Positions 61,229 to 64,000 of a DNA stretch of 64,000 nt are shown here, one piece after another. The position numbers were made by a program, and so were the translations under genes. Each line of letters begins with the position of its first letter. The first letter of the stretch is position 1. This DNA comes from Linyphia triangularis (taxonomy: Eukaryota > Arthropoda > Arachnida > Araneae > Linyphiidae). The stretch spans positions 36,845,365 through 36,909,364 of the forward strand of contig OZ021722.1 of assembly GCA_963978545.1 (NCBI GenBank), given 5' to 3'. Below the pieces are notes generated by a model. The model saw only the letters and a program-made list of their open reading frames with translations, had not been told where the DNA came from and did no database searches.

Positions 61229-64000
61229 AATAAACACTGAACCCCGACTTATCCCTACATAACCATATACAGGTGGGTGACTTTCCACAGTCTTTTAAAA
61301 AATCCCAATACAACCTAACCATTGCCGCTATTTAAGAGCTCGCATTTCTTCTACTAAATTAAAGTTGTTACATTGGTAAAGATTATTTAACAGAAACTCA
61401 TTGCAGGGTTATAATTATAGTTATGAAATATTTACATTACGTATAATTATTTACACAATCGCGTTTATATCAATACTGTTATCTTCGCAAGAAAACGTTC
61501 CTCCTCTGTTTTGTCGATCAGATAAACGACCTTTCTTTTCTCCTTCGATATAAAAACCTCCCTGAAATATAGACCTGTCTCCCCATTCAATCCACATCAT
61601 GCTCTGTATATTGCAAACCTCTCAAAATTCATGCCAGTCCCATCCGAGGGAAGAAAAACGATCGGACATTACGATCCGTCACGTCATTTGACTGAAGCCG
61701 GATGGCCATTTTTCTCGACACAACCACAATCCTCCTCTTCCGACGTAAGACAAAGCGGGAGACCAGTAGCGGCGATAACCGACGGTTTTTGCATATTGAC
61801 ATAAATAAGACTGAATTTCGACGCTTTTCCGACGTATTGACCAAACGGTGGGAATGTGCCCCTCTTCCGTTCTGGAATGACGACGTCGCTTTAATGTATT
61901 CGTACAGAAATCCCCTAAATCCGATTTTCGGGACGTGAAATTCAAGTCTTTTTTTCCCCTTTTTCCCCTCACACTCGAAACACGTGACTTGTGGATGGAG
62001 AGCGCTCTTTTTCTTGGTGGTCTTAGGTTGTAGGTGGAATGGATGACCCGACCAATGGATGAATGGATGGAACGAATCAATGCCGACGAAAAGCCATACG
62101 ACCCACACCCACGCATACACTCCAACTCGCCCTATTTTTCAAGGACTCAACAGATGCACGGACAACAGCGGAGGCTGGTGCAATATAAATTGTGGGGTTG
62201 AATTTTTGAATTGAACTTAGAGTTATATCCGAAAGAAAAAAATAACTTTCGTGAATACTAAGTGATTCTGAAATATGTGTATGTTGTCATTTTTAGAAAA
62301 CTTTCCATTCGTTTTATTTATATTATAAATTTTTGCATTTTAGTTCAGGCGAGATTAAATTAAATAAACATCCTCTTTTTGTATGAATACCGTTAGATAG
62401 TAAATGTAAGTCTCTGATATAAGTTACATCAAACAAAATGTTCAACAATAAAAAAAATCATGCATGATGGCAGATTATAAAAAAAAAATGGAAATAACAT
62501 GGTTAGAATGCAGAAAAAAATATCGAAACAAACTATCAGAGTAATAGGAAAGTAATTTAACAGATTTAAATTTACTTTTTTAAGAAGACTAATTTTTATT
62601 TAGTTTAATGAAAACAATGATCATTTTGTGTATAATAACAGGTTACACGAATCATTATTTTGAAGAAGATTAAATATTCAAATAGCAAATGAAATGTGAC
62701 CTGACAATGTGAGATGTATGAACAGTATGCCCTTTGCGAAAACTGTCTACATTATTTAATAATGACCATAAACATAAATATGCAATAACTACATTTTCAA
62801 TGTCTTATATGTACGTATTAAAATTAAAAACTAATGACTTCGGATGCTTAATTAGTATTTTGTGAATGAAAAAATAATAGCAAAGGTACAGGATGAAAAT
62901 AGATTTAAAAAAATTAAAAAAAATTATTTAGCCATACCGTAATTTTTTTTCTTTAATACGCAATGAAAAATTTTATTCCTTGATTGAATTTCGACCTTTT
63001 GTATTATCAGGCAAATTATTCAAAATTAAGTTGGAATCTTAAAAAATAAAAATAGGTGGTTATACTCAACAAAATGAACAATAATCAATCTAAGTTAAGC
63101 ATTAGTACAATTTTATATCTACGCTATTACTGTTGAAAGATTTCCAGAGAAGCACTCGGAAGTGAAATACTCGTGAAACCTAATCACACTAAATCGTTTT
63201 CATCCTTCATTACAATTTATGATTCTGTATTACAATGAAATAAATATCATTTTAATTAATATGGTCACAAAAAACATCTTTAACTATTAAAAGTAATGAG
63301 AATAACCATTTTAAAACGACGATTGGTAATCATTGTGAACTGCTAGTTACAATTTGCTTTCTAGTAATGAATATCTGACATGAAAGTCATTAAATTAAAG
63401 TGCTCGTCTGTTTTTCTTAATTAGGCTTTGTAAAATTACGATTAAACCTCAATGGTTTCTTTTAATAAAAGCCTCTCTTGAAACAAGTCATTACACTAAT
63501 ATTCTAACGACTTTCATTTAGCCTAGTCATTTCATTCGAATCTATTACCATACATAAAAATGCAATCATAATATGTTTTCTTGAGCTAGAAGCGAAAAAA
63601 AAAAGGACATTTTTTTATCGTTTTGTTCAAAAACTAAATGGTAAATATATCATAAATGAATAAAAAAATTATTCATTACGGCGCTTACAGAATTCCTTTT
63701 TAACGATAATGTTTCAAAATTTAAGGTCCTAGCAATATTATCAAAAACTACTTTATTTTGTGAAAGCTCCTACTGACACATTTAAAGTTTATCCTTATCT
63801 TCAGAATATACTCTAAAAAAGGATTAATGCGACATCTGGTATTATGAGAAAGAAGTTTAAAGATTTTTAGAAGGGATAAGAAGCAATTTAAAGTAACAAA
63901 AGACATTAAAAGTTGTGTGATATTAAAAATATAATTGCCCTATAAATAAAATAAGAAACTCTACTTTAAAACTAAATCTTGTAAAAGATGATCTTGATTC
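61229..64000. other. GC-richer island then AT-rich non-coding DNA
   Basis: The island at 61480-62200 has two long minus-strand frames open over the same bases (61629-62120, 163 codons; 61679-62125, 148 codons) and a plus frame (61702-61938). Three mutually overlapping open frames with no homology suggest stop-poor composition rather than a gene. ACCAATGG (CCAAT box) is at about 62050. After 62200 the sequence is AT-rich and featureless. Confidence 0.4.

Noticed and set aside
1..64000. CRISPR array, operon or prokaryotic mobile island
   Set aside because: No regularly spaced repeat with unique spacers, no dense ORFs and no ribosome-binding sites; the window is eukaryotic.

Overview
This is a window of an animal nuclear genome, almost all non-coding. 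By eye it is strongly AT-rich, with long A/T runs, several (AT)n arrays, a GT-AG bounded exon, tRNA-derived SINEs with target-site duplications, foldback and TTAA-flanked DNA elements, and a solo LTR. There are no operons, Shine-Dalgarno sites or dense ORFs, so it is not prokaryotic. The SINE tails and composition look arthropod to me, most likely a chelicerate such as a spider. That is an impression from sequence style, not a proof.

Layout. 0.3-1.3 kb: a minus-strand SINE, then the only coding exon I can support (924-1264, +). It is a Ser-rich, low-complexity internal exon of the type found in activation regions of developmental transcription factors. 1.3-9 kb: its downstream intron or flank, with a 730-bp TTAA-flanked foldback element and a minisatellite. 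9.4-21.7 kb: AT-rich DNA with two copies of a dispersed element (9368-10035 and 19751-21711, the second larger and containing nested inverted repeats) and a TTAA MITE (18536-19120). 23.6-31.2 kb: three tRNA-SINE-type insertions, each with a 13-14 bp target-site duplication and a non-poly(A) CAACCAA-type tail. 31.8-32.6 kb: an almost perfect 400-bp tandem duplication. 38.0-41.2 kb: a repeat-dense block with a ~300-bp satellite, a tandemly duplicated SINE segment and a foldback element. 60.5-61.2 kb: a complete solo LTR with a CAGT duplication. The rest is single-copy-looking AT-rich DNA interrupted, mainly after 22 kb, by 200-700 bp islands of higher GC. These lack convincing coding potential and are candidate regulatory elements.

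Functionally, the window reads as the intronic or intergenic landscape of one regulatory gene, colonised by retroposons and DNA elements. I found no novel multi-gene system. The most interesting items are the palindrome-bearing LTR, the TTAA elements, the shared non-A SINE tails, the hairpin series at 42.1 kb, and the GC-richer islands with recognisable homeodomain, Exd/Hox, E-box and Myb-type motifs.
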